Of a stretch of 64,000 nt of DNA, positions 34,099-42,952 are shown one piece after another. The notes below the pieces were generated by a model that did no database searches, was not told where the DNA came from, and was given only the letters and a program-made list of their open reading frames with translations. Numbering within the stretch: the stretch's first letter is position 1; each line of letters starts with the position of its first letter. Made by a program: the position numbers and the translations under genes. Origin of the DNA: UBA1765 sp045615885 (GTDB taxonomy: Bacteria; Fibrobacterota; Fibrobacteria; Fibrobacterales; Fibrobacteraceae); the NCBI GenBank assembly GCA_045615885.1, contig JAZLFR010000041.1, forward strand, positions 1 to 64,000, in the 5' to 3' direction.

Positions 34099-35169
34099 TT
34101 AACGCATCTTGACGAGGGCCCAGCCTTCGTCATAGAGTCGGACTGCATCGCCCGGGAACACAAGACGCTCCATGGTAGCTTCGTCCGGGTTTATGACCTT
34201 GTTGTTCAGGTATGTGGAATCGAGCAGTTCAAGAGCAGCCTTGTTCGGTGTCGCGTAAGAAATGTATTTGGCAAGTTGCGCGCCGTTTTGCGCATCAAGA
34301 ATGTAGTTCATGAATGCGTATGCGCCTTCCGGGTTCGGGGCGGCTGCACTCAATGTCATGAGGTCAACCCAAACAAAGGAGCCTTCCTGCGGGATAGCGT
34401 ATTGCAGGGAGGAGTCTGCGGCGATGGCAGCCATGGCTTCGCCGCTGAACACGAACGAGGCCCAGGCTTCGCCGCTAAGAACCTTGTCTTTGCCGACAAC
34501 GGAACCTTCAAAGCTCACAAAGTTCGGACTGCGTTTTGCGTCAACCAAAAATTGCACCGCTTTGTTGATGTCGTCAAAGTTTGTTGCGTTAGGGTCCAGA
34601 CCGAGCGCAAGCAGGGCAATGGAAATCATGGACCTGCTTTCTTCGAGCAGCGTGAATTTGCCGCGCTGCTTGTTCTTGTCGAATACAAGGGAATAGCTGA
34701 ACTTGTTCGGGTCAACCTTGGAGTCGCGATAGAGAACGCCCGTGGAACCCCACAGATACGGCCAGGTGTAGGTACTGGTCGGGTCGTAAATGGCGTGCTT
34801 GAATTTTTCGGCTACATTCACGCGGTTTGGAATCTGCAAGCTGTCGATGGAAGTGATGATGCCCTTCCGAATCATCTGCGGAATGACCACATCGCTAGCA
34901 ATGATCACATCGTACTGGCTGTTTGCCGATGCCACCTGCAGCTTGCCAAGCATTTCTTCCTGCGCTTCGTAAAGGTCCAATTGGAGCTTGTAGCCGGTCT
35001 TCTTTTCAAAGTCTTCTATCATTGCCGGGTCAATGTATTCACTGTATGTCATTACAGTGACGACCTTCGGCTTTGCAGGTTCTTCCTTGCAGCCGGTAAA
35101 GAGCGTAAGCGCGAAAAGCGAAGTGAAAAGAAGGCGTATGCCGAAGCCGTTTTTCAATTTCAAATCCAA
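34099..35169 (-). CDS. potD: Spermidine/putrescine-binding lipoprotein PotD
   Basis: 356 residues, lipoprotein signal ending LFTGCKEE. Family segments: VTVMTYSEYIDPAMIEDFEKKTGYKLQLD, YDVIIASDVVIPQMIRKG, AEKFKHAIYDPTSTYTWPYLWGSTGVLYRD, SGEAWASFVFSGEAMAA, and PNPEGAYAFMNYILD. It would bind polyamines for an ABC importer. No potA, potB or potC lies in the window. The first possible start is a TTG (MDLKLKN...); no ATG in frame upstream. A long antisense frame is an artefact. Confidence 0.9.
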   Translation of the reverse strand: MDLKLKNGFGIRLLFTSLFALTLFTGCKEEPAKPKVVTVMTYSEYIDPAMIEDFEKKTGYKLQLDLYEAQEEMLGKLQVASANSQYDVIIASDVVIPQMIRKGIITSIDSLQIPNRVNVAEKFKHAIYDPTSTYTWPYLWGSTGVLYRDSKVDPNKFSYSLVFDKNKQRGKFTLLEESRSMISIALLALGLDPNATNFDDINKAVQFLVDAKRSPNFVSFEGSVVGKDKVLSGEAWASFVFSGEAMAAIAADSSLQYAIPQEGSFVWVDLMTLSAAAPNPEGAYAFMNYILDAQNGAQLAKYISYATPNKAALELLDSTYLNNKVINPDEATMERLVFPGDAVRLYDEGWALVKMR

Positions 35170-35252
35170 GTAAGCATTGATTTCTTTAACAAAAATATAA
35201 TAAATGTCTGAGTTTCTTTTTTTTCGAAAAACAGTTTGAAGCTACGAATGCA

Positions 35253-35290
35253 TAAAAAATGGTGGCTTCGCCAAAAACGAAACCACCATA
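35253..35290 (-). terminator. Intrinsic terminator of serS
   Basis: On the minus strand a 12-bp stem (ATGGTGGTTTCG against CGAAGCCACCAT, one mismatch) followed by TTTTTT. Confidence 0.85.
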
Positions 35291-35317
35291 GTTCAAAAAA
35301 AGCAAATTTGTTAGAAA

Positions 35318-36604
35318 TTACTTCTTCGGTTCGATGACTTCCATGCCACCCATGTACGGGCGGAGCACTTCAGGAATCAAGAGGGAACCGTCCTTCTGCT
35401 GGTAGTTGTCGCAAATGCCAACCATCACGCGAGGTGTTGCAAGGCCGGAACCGTTCAAGGTGTGAACGTAAACGTTCTTGCCGCCGATCTTTGTCTTGAT
35501 GTTTGCACGGCGTGCCTGGAAGTCTTCGAAGTTGGAGCAGCTAGAAACTTCGAGCCACTTCTTTTCGACTGGAGCGTAAACTTCGAGGTCGTAGCACTTT
35601 GCAGCGCCAAAGCCAAGGTCACCCTTGCAGAGTGCAAGTCGATGATACGGGAGACCGAGCTTTTCGAGGAGCATTTCGCCGAAGCGTGTGAGTTCTTCGT
35701 GGTCTTCGTAGGAGCGTTCCGGGTGGGCAAAGTAAACCATTTCAACCTTGTTGAACTGGTGCAGGCGGAGAAGACCGCGTGTGTCCTTGCCGTAGGAACC
35801 GGCTTCACGACGGAAGCATGCGGAGTATGCGCAAATGCGCTTCGGAAGTTCAGATTCCGGAATGATTTCGCCGGAGTAGAGGTTTGTAAGAGGAACTTCT
35901 GCTGTCGGGATGAGGAACAAGTCGTCGTCCTTGTCGCAGCGGTACATGTCTTCTTCGAACTTCGGGAGCTGACCGGTGCCACGCATGGTGTTGCGTGTTA
36001 CGAGGTACGGCGGGGTGAATTCTTCGAAGCCGTTCTTCATGTGTTCGTCAAGGAAGAACTGGATGAGAGCGCGTTCGAGGCGGGAGCCGAGGCCACGGTA
36101 AACAGGGAAGCCGGAACCGGAAATTTTTGCGCCACGTTCAAAGTCGAAAATGCCGAGGCGTTCGCCGAGGGTCTTGTGGTCGACTGTAGCAAAGTCCTGC
36201 TTGCTTACATAGAAGTCAAATGGAACCGGGCCGTCCTTTTCGACAACGTTGTCGTCGGAGCTTTCGCCTTCCGGGGAACGCGGAGCGATGTTTGGAACGT
36301 GCATGAGCATTTCTGTCTGCTTGTATTCCAAGTCCTTGAGCTTCTTGTCGAGTTCGTCAATCTTTGTACCGAGTTCGCGAGTTGCTGCCTGGGCTGCGTC
36401 TGCGTTTTCGCCCTTCTTCTTGAGTTCGCCAATCATCTTGGACTGGGCGTTGCGTTCGCTCTTGAGGCGTTCTACTTCGGTAAGGAGCGGACGGCGTTCG
36501 TTATCGATTGCAAGAATGTCCTTAAGGCTTACTGTTGTGCCTTTCTTTTCGGTTTCAGCAATGTAGTATTCCGGATTTTCACGGATTTTCTTAATGTCAA
36601 GCAT
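35318..36604 (-). CDS. serS: Seryl-tRNA synthetase
   Basis: 428 residues. N-terminal tRNA-binding coiled coil (about 30-105: VERLKSERNAQSKMIGELKKKG...LDKKLKDLEYKQ), then the class II motifs: motif 1 GFEEFTPPYLV, motif 2 ACFRREAGSYGKDTRG, motif 3 NGSGLATPRVMVGI. It charges tRNA-Ser. An AAAGAGG ribosome binding site precedes the ATG, unlike many neighbours, so it has a true leader. A terminator follows. Confidence 0.97.
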   Translation of the reverse strand: MLDIKKIRENPEYYIAETEKKGTTVSLKDILAIDNERRPLLTEVERLKSERNAQSKMIGELKKKGENADAAQAATRELGTKIDELDKKLKDLEYKQTEMLMHVPNIAPRSPEGESSDDNVVEKDGPVPFDFYVSKQDFATVDHKTLGERLGIFDFERGAKISGSGFPVYRGLGSRLERALIQFFLDEHMKNGFEEFTPPYLVTRNTMRGTGQLPKFEEDMYRCDKDDDLFLIPTAEVPLTNLYSGEIIPESELPKRICAYSACFRREAGSYGKDTRGLLRLHQFNKVEMVYFAHPERSYEDHEELTRFGEMLLEKLGLPYHRLALCKGDLGFGAAKCYDLEVYAPVEKKWLEVSSCSNFEDFQARRANIKTKIGGKNVYVHTLNGSGLATPRVMVGICDNYQQKDGSLLIPEVLRPYMGGMEVIEPKK

Positions 36605-36808
36605 GTTTTGCCTCTTTAAAAGTTTTGCGACTAAATAATAGCTAAAAAAACAATTGTTGGCTTGATGGCTATCGGCAGAAAAGTTAAAACGGAGGACAGG
36701 AGGAAGTAGAAAGACATAAGACGGAAGTTAGTAGTCAGTCGGCTGTAGGCAGAATGTAAAGACAGAGGACAGGAGTCAGTGACAGGAATCAGAAATTGTA
36801 ACTTACAA

Positions 36809-36877
36809 TGTCATGGCGAGCGGAGCGCGGCCATCCAGGGCAATGTTCTGGATCACTTCGCGTTGCTCGTGATGACA
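36809..36877 (-). repeat. REP-like element E (full hairpin form)
   Basis: TGTCATGGCGAGCGGAGCGC arm, CCATCCAGGG, then TTCTGGATCACTTCGCG and GCTCGTGATGACA arm; reverse orientation to elements A-D. Confidence 0.87.
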
Positions 36878-36920
36878 AGTAAGAATACGGGAGTCAGGAG
36901 TCAGGAATTGTAACTTACCA

Positions 36921-36950
36921 TGTCATGGCGAGCGGAGCGTGGCCATCCAG
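36921..36950 (-). repeat. REP-like half element
   Basis: Only the TGTCATGGCGAGCGGAGCG...CCATCCAG arm is present. Confidence 0.8.
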
Positions 36951-36961
36951 AAAAAGAAATG

Positions 36962-37024
36962 AGGTCGCACCTTCGGTGCTTGAGGCGTGAGGTCGTTCGC
37001 TGCGCTCACTTTGAGGTAATTGTA
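36962..37024 (-). repeat. 63-bp perfect inverted repeat, right copy
   Basis: Exact reverse complement of 25616-25678. It adjoins the truncated end of a ZIP transporter pseudogene. Confidence 0.9.
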
Positions 37025-37061
37025 ATTACAAAACCTCACACCTCTCAGTCGACAGACGCTA

Positions 37062-37312
37062 GCCCACGACCATGCCCTCGGGAATGTTGTGGAGTGTTAC
37101 GGCGTTACTTTATCTAGAATGAATAGGAAAAATATGCCTGCCCAGAAAGCCGTCGCGACATGCTCTCCAGACATTTTGCCCAAATGTGCAGTCGCCTTCA
37201 TGGCTGGCAGCAAAAGGCTCCAGATCGCAGCAGATGTCATGATGCTTGCCGCCCCGAGAACTGTGCCCGCAAACGGAATTGCAAGACCTTCGATAACCTG
37301 GCTATCATGGCT
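37062..37312 (-). pseudogene. Wrecked ZIP-family metal transporter
   Basis: Minus-strand translation gives QVIEGLAIPFAGTVLGAA, then SIMTSAAIWSLLLPAMKATA, then HLGK, then FWAGIFFLFILDKVTP followed by a stop; shifting frame restores TLHNIPEGMVVG, the metal-binding HNIPEG signature of ZIP/ZupT zinc permeases. Compared with intact ZIP proteins, the segment between GAA and the second membrane helix and the loop before HNIPEG are deleted, a frameshift is present, and the gene stops at VVG where the repeat array begins. Not expressed as a transporter. Confidence 0.8.
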
Positions 37313-37374
37313 AATCCCTATTTCCTATTTTGCAACTTTTACTATATTATATCAAAACTTCATTTGGAAACAGA

Positions 37375-37902
37375 ATGGCTTTTCAACGCGTTATCCTTTT
37401 TTTGCTTCTTTCGGGTGCAGTGTTTTTTGCAGCTGCCGAAGGAAAGAAATTCGATAAAAACTACAAGGGCATATCTTCGATTCAGGCCGTAATCACTACG
37501 GACGAAGGGAAAATCGTGCTTGACCTTGATTTTAAGGAAGCCCCGAATACCGTTGCGAATTTTGTCGACCTGGCTCAGAAGGGCTTTTATGATGGTTTGA
37601 CTTTCCATCGTGTAATTCCAGGTTTCATGATTCAAGGCGGCGACCCGGAAGGCAAGGGCACGGGCGGTCCTGGCTACACGATTGACGAAGAACCAAACAA
37701 GCTTACGCACGAAACTGGCGTTATTTCCATGGCCAACCGTGGCCCTAATACGGGTGGATCCCAATTCTTTATCACGCATACCCCGCAACCACATTTGAAT
37801 GGCAAGCATACCGTTTTCGGTCGTGTTCTTGAAGGCCAAGATGTTGTGTGCCGAGTTGATGCCGGTGATAGAATCTTGAAAATTGAAATTGTCGAAAAGT
37901 AG
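37375..37902 (+). CDS. Exported cyclophilin-type peptidyl-prolyl isomerase
   Basis: 175 residues from the ATG giving MAFQRVILFLLLSGAVFFAAAE, a signal peptide; an earlier in-frame ATG would precede it with unlikely sequence. GGAAACAG serves as ribosome binding site. Cyclophilin core: FHRVIPGFMIQGGDPEGKGTGGPGY, ISMANRGPNTGGSQFFIT, HLNGKHTVFGRVLEGQDVV, with active-site Arg, Phe, Gln and Trp-less variant (LNGKH). It folds proteins in the periplasm. Ten bases before the Lys-rich zinc-ribbon gene, so co-transcription is likely. Confidence 0.93.
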   Translation: MAFQRVILFLLLSGAVFFAAAEGKKFDKNYKGISSIQAVITTDEGKIVLDLDFKEAPNTVANFVDLAQKGFYDGLTFHRVIPGFMIQGGDPEGKGTGGPGYTIDEEPNKLTHETGVISMANRGPNTGGSQFFITHTPQPHLNGKHTVFGRVLEGQDVVCRVDAGDRILKIEIVEK

Positions 37903-37911
37903 GGAGTGATT

Positions 37912-38844
37912 ATGGCTGAAAAGAAAAAGACTACTGCAAAATCTTCTACAGATAAGAAAGAAGTGAAGAAGGCTCCGGCACCGAAGGCTGCCGCCAAGCC
38001 AGCTGCAAAAACTGCCCCGAAAAAGGCGGATGCCAAGAAGGCAGACGAAAAAAAGGCCGATGCAAAGAAAGCTCCTGAAAAGAAGGTTGCCGAAAAGAAA
38101 TCTGCAGCAAAGCCTGCAGTGAAGGCAGATACCAAGAAGGCTGCTCCGAAGGTAGAAAAGAAGGAACCTGCAAAGGCAGAGGCCAAGAAGGCCGAACCAA
38201 AGAAGGCTTCGAAAGTTGATACCAAGGAAACTGAAGCCAAAAAGGTTGAAACGAAAAAGGTTGTTGACCCGGCAGAAGAAAAAGAAGTGAAGACCTCTGT
38301 AAAGAAGGGCGGCAAAAAGCAACCAGATATAGATGAAGAAAAGTCCGTAGCAGTCGCTTTCGATTACACTCCGCTTCTTATGCGTGGCGTAAAGAAGCTT
38401 CGCGCTCCGTTCTTTACCGAAGTGAATGAACAGGAAGAACGCTCCAATAAAAAGAAGGTTTCTTCCGAAGTCAAGGCTGCCGAAAAGCCGACCCTTTCAC
38501 TCCGTCACAAGGCATCCCTTGCCGAAGAAACTCCGGAAGAACTGCATGCCCGCGTGATTCGCGAACTTGAGGAAGCAAACCGCCTGTTTGAAGCCGAAAT
38601 CGCAACACAGATCTGCACACGCTGCTGCATCAACTATGTGTCCCCGGAATTCCGCGTAGACAAGGACCTTGGCTATTGCGAAGAATGCGCTACAATCCTC
38701 AAGCTTGGCCAGTCCAAGGAAGCTCGTCAGACGGAATACAACATGAACTTTGCCCGCGGCGATGACGAGGACGAAGAAGATGAAGACTTTGACGGACCGA
38801 CCGACGAAGACCTCGCCAACGAAGAAGACCTCGACGAAGATTAG
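37912..38844 (+). CDS. Lys/Ala-rich protein with C4 zinc ribbon and acidic tail
   Basis: 310 residues from ATG 37912, seven bases after AGGGAG (an in-frame GTG six bases earlier overlaps that site). Residues 1-135 are a histone-H1-like run of KKA, AKKA, PKKA and EKK words, basic and disordered. Residues 135-230 include a helical EELHARVIRELEEANRLFEAEI segment. A zinc ribbon follows with Cys235, Cys238, Cys256 and Cys259 (CTRC...YCEEC), of DksA/TraR type. The last 30 residues are almost all Asp/Glu. DNA or RNA polymerase binding is plausible; no homologue with known role is recognised. Confidence 0.82.
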   Translation: MAEKKKTTAKSSTDKKEVKKAPAPKAAAKPAAKTAPKKADAKKADEKKADAKKAPEKKVAEKKSAAKPAVKADTKKAAPKVEKKEPAKAEAKKAEPKKASKVDTKETEAKKVETKKVVDPAEEKEVKTSVKKGGKKQPDIDEEKSVAVAFDYTPLLMRGVKKLRAPFFTEVNEQEERSNKKKVSSEVKAAEKPTLSLRHKASLAEETPEELHARVIRELEEANRLFEAEIATQICTRCCINYVSPEFRVDKDLGYCEECATILKLGQSKEARQTEYNMNFARGDDEDEEDEDFDGPTDEDLANEEDLDED

Positions 38845-38871
38845 TTCAATTTTAATTTGTTTACAAAACAG

Positions 38872-38908
38872 AGAACCCCGCGCTTTAAGCGCGGGGTTCT
38901 TTGCGTTT
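38872..38908. terminator. Bidirectional terminator
   Basis: Stem of 14 bp (AGAACCCCGCGCTT with its complement, loop of TA) between convergent genes. Confidence 0.88.
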
Positions 38909-38933
38909 TACATATTCTTGCTAGAGTCTAGCT

Positions 38934-39335
38934 TTACTTGGAGGAAAGTGTCTGCAAGTAGAATTCGCAATCTTCCATAGCTTCCTTGTAAAGATCCTCG
39001 CGATTCTGGTCGGTCAGGACCTCGTCAAGATTATCCATGTGGTAGTCATTCATCCAAACTTCATGCTTGACTGTAGTTTCGTCTTGCCAAATGTAAAAGT
39101 TGCGAATGCCCATAAATTGTTCGGAATACTTCCAAGTATCGCATTCTTTTTTAAAAGAGCAGCTGGTGTCGTCCCCCGAGCCGTTTTTGGGGCAGGCACT
39201 TGAGGCACCGCCGTTTGATTCGCTGGATTGTGTTTTGCTGGAGGAGTCGTCAGTCGCGGAACTGCTGTTGGAATCGCTACCGCAGGCAACAAACAAGGTG
39301 GCTGCAGAAAGGAATAAAATGAATTTCTTAAGCAT
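38934..39335 (-). CDS. Ser-rich lipoprotein of unknown function
   Basis: 133 residues. Lipobox FVAC in MLKKFILFLSAATLFVACGS, then a Ser/Asp/Thr-rich linker (SDSNSSSATDDSSSKTQSSE) typical of lipoproteins in this genome. The small C-terminal domain has four Cys (SACPKN, TSCSFKKECDTW, EDCEFY) that could form two disulfides. No family recognised. Confidence 0.7.
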   Translation of the reverse strand: MLKKFILFLSAATLFVACGSDSNSSSATDDSSSKTQSSESNGGASSACPKNGSGDDTSCSFKKECDTWKYSEQFMGIRNFYIWQDETTVKHEVWMNDYHMDNLDEVLTDQNREDLYKEAMEDCEFYLQTLSSK

Positions 39336-39688
39336 GAAATCTCCGTTCTAGGGCATTTTGTAAATCACTTGCAAAATCTAAAAAACAAGCCCTTTGTTGT
39401 TCTGGATAGATTTGAATAGAATTTAAATATTGTATGGATAGAGTGTCTCAGGGCCCAACCTCGAAGAAGGCTTGAATGCCCCTGGAACGGAAGATTTCCT
39501 AAAGAAAAGGACTTGAGATGAACTCAAGTCCTTTAATGCTTTAGATTGCCACGGAGGCTTTCGCCTCCTCGCAATGACATGCGAGGCGAGAGCAGCGACC
39601 ATGCTTGCATGGGCATTGCCGAGCCGATGTTGTTATGCGCTCTGCGCAATGACACGCAGAGAGCTTTTTTATCCTGCGTTCCTCTCGT
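39336..39688. repeat. Spacer with hairpin-rich repeat beside carB
   Basis: No gene seen. From 39541 to about 39670 lies a hairpin-rich GC element of the same style as the REP-like units (GGAGGCTTTCGCCTCC stem, GCAATGACATGCGAGGC, then GCGCAATGACACGC). Its minus-strand reading gives the ACHCEEAKASVAI-type phrase often seen when such genomic repeats are translated. Confidence 0.65.
39497..39534 (-). terminator. Probable terminator of carAB
   Basis: Perfect 12-bp stem AAAGGACTTGAG/CTCAAGTCCTTT with a 5-base loop, followed on the minus strand by TTCTTT; it lies 150 bases beyond the carB stop, after the hairpin repeat. Confidence 0.7.
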
Positions 39689-42600
39689 CTATTTGACAAT
39701 GTGACGATGATATTCCTGCAAGCTGCAGACTTCGAATCTGCCGTAGTCGTGCTTGTCCATGAGGCCTTCGACGGTGGAGGTGAGGGCGGCGATGGTGGTG
39801 GTGATCGGCACGCCGCTGACCACTGCCTTGCTGCGCATCTGGATTTCATCGACCATGGCTTCGGCGCCGGTCTCGCTGGTGTTCACGATCCACTGGACTT
39901 CCTTGTCGTGGATGAGGTCCAGCAGGTTCGGGCGGCCGCGGGAAATGCGGAACACGGCGCGGGTCTTGATGCCTTCGTTGTAGAGCATGGTGGAGGTGCC
40001 GCGGGTGGCGTAGAGGCCGTAGCCCAGTTCCACCAGCTGACGGATCAGGGGCACTGCGCGGGCCTTGTCCTCGTCCTTGAGGGAGACGAAGATGTTGCCC
40101 TGGCCCGGAATGCGGTTGCCGGAGGCCAGCTGGCTCTTGAGGTAGGCGAGGCCGCGGTCGCGATCCAGGCTCATGACTTCGCCGGTGGACTTCATTTCCG
40201 GGGAGAGGGTCACGTCGACGCCCGGGAACTTCACGAAGGGGAACACGGCTTCCTTCACGCTCACGTACGGAACATGGACTTCTTCGGTGAAGCCGATTTC
40301 TTCGAGGGTTTCGCCTAGCATGCAGCGGCTTGCGTAGCTTGCCAGAGGCACGCCGATGGACTTGGAAACAAACGGCACGGTGCGGGAGGCGCGGGGGTTC
40401 ACTTCGATCATGTAGAGTTCGCCATCCTTGACGGCGAGCTGCATGTTCATGAGGCCCACCACATGGAGTTCCTTTGCAAATTCCTTGGCGTAGCCGCGGA
40501 CTTTTTCCTGCAGGTCCTTGCTGAGGGTCATGGGCGGAATAACGCTTGCGGAGTCGCCGGAGTGGATACCTGCGGGTTCCACGTGTTCCATGATGGCGCC
40601 AACAACAGTGTGCTTGCCGTCGCTGATGCAGTCCACGTCAAGTTCGGTTGCGTCTTCCAGGAAGCGGTCGATAAGGATTGGCTTGCCTTCGCCGATGGCT
40701 GCAGCCTCTTCCACGAACTTGCGGAGGTACTTTTCCTTATAGACGATCACCATGCCGCGGCCGCCCAGCACGAAGCTGGGGCGCACGAGAACGGGGTAGC
40801 CGATCTCTTCGACGATGGCGAGGGCTTCTTCCACGTTGTGGGCGATGCCGGAAGCGGCCTGCTTGATGCCCACCTTGTCAACCAGCTGCTTAAAGAAGTC
40901 GCGGTCTTCTGCAAGGTCGATATCCTCGGGGCTTGTACCCACCACATTGGCGCCGGCCTTTTTGAGGCGCATTGCAAGGTTCAGCGGAGTCTGGCCACCG
41001 AACTGCACGATAACGCCGTAGCAGTTTTCGCGTTCGTAGATGCCCATGACATCTTCAAGGGTCAGCGGTTCAAAGTACAGCTTGTCAGAAGTATCATAGT
41101 CCGTAGAAACGGTTTCCGGGTTGCTGTTCACCATGATGACTTCGTAGCCCTGCTTCTTCAGGGTGAATGCAGCGTGGCAGCAACAATAGTCGAATTCGAT
41201 ACCCTGGCCGATACGGTTCGGGCCACCGCCCAGCACCATGATGCGCTTTTTCTTGTCGCGGTTCGGAACTTCGCGGACGGGCTCGGTGTGGTCTGCATAG
41301 CAGGAGTAGTAGTACGGAGTGACGGCTTCAAATTCGCCGGCGCAGGTATCTACGGAGTAGTAGCTGGGCTTCAGGCTGATTGCGTTACGTGCGGCCATGA
41401 CTTCTTCCGGAGTCTTGCCGAAGATGTAGCCGATCTGGATGTCGCTATAGCCGAATTCCTTGGCCTGGCGGAACAGGTCCTTGTCCTTGCAGAGGGCTTC
41501 GAGGGAGCCTGCGGCGCGGATTTCGTCTTCGAACTGGGCCAGTTCTTCCAAATGACGCAGGAAGTAACGGTCGATCTTTGTGATTTCGTAAAGCTTTTCA
41601 ACGTCCCAACCGCGGCGGAAGGCGGCGTAGACCACGAAGATGCGTTCTGCACTGGGGCGGGCAACTTCCTTGGCCAAGGTCTCGTCGTCGTAAGCCAGGA
41701 ACTGTTCGCACTTGGCGCAGGCGCCGAAGCCGCCGAAACCAGTTTCCAGGGAGCGCAGGGCCTTCTGCATGGACTGCTTGAAGTTGGAGCCGATAGCCAT
41801 GGCTTCGCCCACGGACTTCATCTGGGTGCCAAGAGTGCTGTCTGCCTTGGGGAACTTTTCGAAGGTAAAGCGAGGAACCTTGGTGACGACGTAGTCCAGA
41901 GCCGGTTCGAAGCAGCTCGGAGTAGATTGGGTAATGTCGTTCTTCAGTTCGTCGAGAGTGTAACCCACAGCGAGGAGTGCTGCAATCTTTGCGATGGGGA
42001 AGCCGGTTGCCTTGGAAGCAAGTGCAGAGGAACGGCTTACGCGGGGGTTCATTTCGATAATGATGCGGCGGCCGGTCACGGGGTTGATGGACCACTGAAC
42101 GTTGGATCCACCGGTTTCGACGCCGATAGCTTCCATGACCTTCAGGGAGTCGTCACGCATGGCCTGGTAGGCGCGATCGTCAAGAGACTGGATTGGGGCC
42201 ACGGTAATGGAGTCGCCGGTGTGAACGCCCATGGGGTCCAGGTTTTCGATGGAGCAGACGATAACGGCATTGCCCTTCTTATCGCGCATGACTTCCATTT
42301 CGAATTCCTTCCAGCCCAGGAGGGATTCCTCGATCAAGACTTCGTTGTTGAGGGAGGCGTCGAGGCCGCGGTTCACGATGGCTTCGAATTCGTCTTCGCT
42401 GTGTGCGATACCGCCACCGGTACCACCCAGGGTAAAGCCCGGGCGGATAATCAAAGGCCAGCTGCCGATGGTCTGGGCGATTGCCTTGGCTTCGCTCATG
42501 GAGTGTGCGGAGCCGGAGCGGGGGAGGTCCAGGCCGATGGAGAGCATGGCGTCCTTGAAGAGCTTACGGTCTTCGGCGCGGGCGATGGATTCGGCCTTTG

Positions 42601-42952
42601 CACCGATGAGTTCCACGTTGTAGCGGCTGAGAATGCCCTTTTCGTGGAGTTCCATGGCAAGGTTCAGGGCGGTCTGGCCACCCAGAGTGGGGAGCAATGC
42701 ATCGGGACGTTCGCGGCGGATGATTTCGTGGAGAATGTCCACGTTCAGGGGCTCGATGTAGGTACGGTCGGCCATTTCCGGGTCGGTCATGATGGTTGCC
42801 GGGTTGCTGTTCACCAGCACCACTTCGTAACCTTCGCGACGCAGCACCTTACAGGCCTGCACGCCGGAGTAGTCGAATTCGCAACCCTGACCGATAACGA
42901 TCGGACCAGAGCCAATGAGCATAATCTTCTTGAGGTCTGTACGCTTAGGCAT
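39689..42952 (-). CDS. carB: Carbamoyl-phosphate synthase large subunit
   Basis: 1087 residues from ATG 42952 (MPKRTDLKKIMLIGSGPIVIGQG). Two homologous ATP-grasp halves: first with GSGPIVIGQGCEFDYSG and EMNPRVSRSSALASKATG, second with GGGPNRIGQGIEFDYCC and EVNPRASRTVPFVSKSIG; the C-terminal allosteric MGS-like domain starts near 945 (GNIFVSLKDEDKARAVPL). It makes carbamoyl phosphate from bicarbonate, ammonia and two ATP for arginine and pyrimidine synthesis. The start lies inside carA, overlapping it by eight bases. An 834-codon open frame on the opposite strand is a codon-bias artefact. Confidence 0.97.
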   Translation of the reverse strand: MPKRTDLKKIMLIGSGPIVIGQGCEFDYSGVQACKVLRREGYEVVLVNSNPATIMTDPEMADRTYIEPLNVDILHEIIRRERPDALLPTLGGQTALNLAMELHEKGILSRYNVELIGAKAESIARAEDRKLFKDAMLSIGLDLPRSGSAHSMSEAKAIAQTIGSWPLIIRPGFTLGGTGGGIAHSEDEFEAIVNRGLDASLNNEVLIEESLLGWKEFEMEVMRDKKGNAVIVCSIENLDPMGVHTGDSITVAPIQSLDDRAYQAMRDDSLKVMEAIGVETGGSNVQWSINPVTGRRIIIEMNPRVSRSSALASKATGFPIAKIAALLAVGYTLDELKNDITQSTPSCFEPALDYVVTKVPRFTFEKFPKADSTLGTQMKSVGEAMAIGSNFKQSMQKALRSLETGFGGFGACAKCEQFLAYDDETLAKEVARPSAERIFVVYAAFRRGWDVEKLYEITKIDRYFLRHLEELAQFEDEIRAAGSLEALCKDKDLFRQAKEFGYSDIQIGYIFGKTPEEVMAARNAISLKPSYYSVDTCAGEFEAVTPYYYSCYADHTEPVREVPNRDKKKRIMVLGGGPNRIGQGIEFDYCCCHAAFTLKKQGYEVIMVNSNPETVSTDYDTSDKLYFEPLTLEDVMGIYERENCYGVIVQFGGQTPLNLAMRLKKAGANVVGTSPEDIDLAEDRDFFKQLVDKVGIKQAASGIAHNVEEALAIVEEIGYPVLVRPSFVLGGRGMVIVYKEKYLRKFVEEAAAIGEGKPILIDRFLEDATELDVDCISDGKHTVVGAIMEHVEPAGIHSGDSASVIPPMTLSKDLQEKVRGYAKEFAKELHVVGLMNMQLAVKDGELYMIEVNPRASRTVPFVSKSIGVPLASYASRCMLGETLEEIGFTEEVHVPYVSVKEAVFPFVKFPGVDVTLSPEMKSTGEVMSLDRDRGLAYLKSQLASGNRIPGQGNIFVSLKDEDKARAVPLIRQLVELGYGLYATRGTSTMLYNEGIKTRAVFRISRGRPNLLDLIHDKEVQWIVNTSETGAEAMVDEIQMRSKAVVSGVPITTTIAALTSTVEGLMDKHDYGRFEVCSLQEYHRHIVK

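Larger units (their letters stand above)
36605..37061. repeat. Intergenic repeat array, inverted counterpart of 25.6-26.3 kb
   Basis: No gene. Purine-rich phrases, a full REP-like hairpin (36809-36877), a half element (36921-36950) and the right copy of the 63-bp repeat, all in the orientation opposite to the array at 25.6 kb. For example the 60-base stretch at 25804-25863 that leads into element B has a near-identical reverse complement here around 36840-36900. Confidence 0.85.

Noticed and set aside
34000..35211. A 403-codon plus-strand frame antisense to potD
   Set aside because: Same codon-bias artefact; no ribosome binding site, no recognisable domain, and it covers a well-supported gene.
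35462..36619. A 385-codon plus-strand frame antisense to serS
   Set aside because: Shadow of serS, whose class II synthetase motifs are complete on the minus strand.
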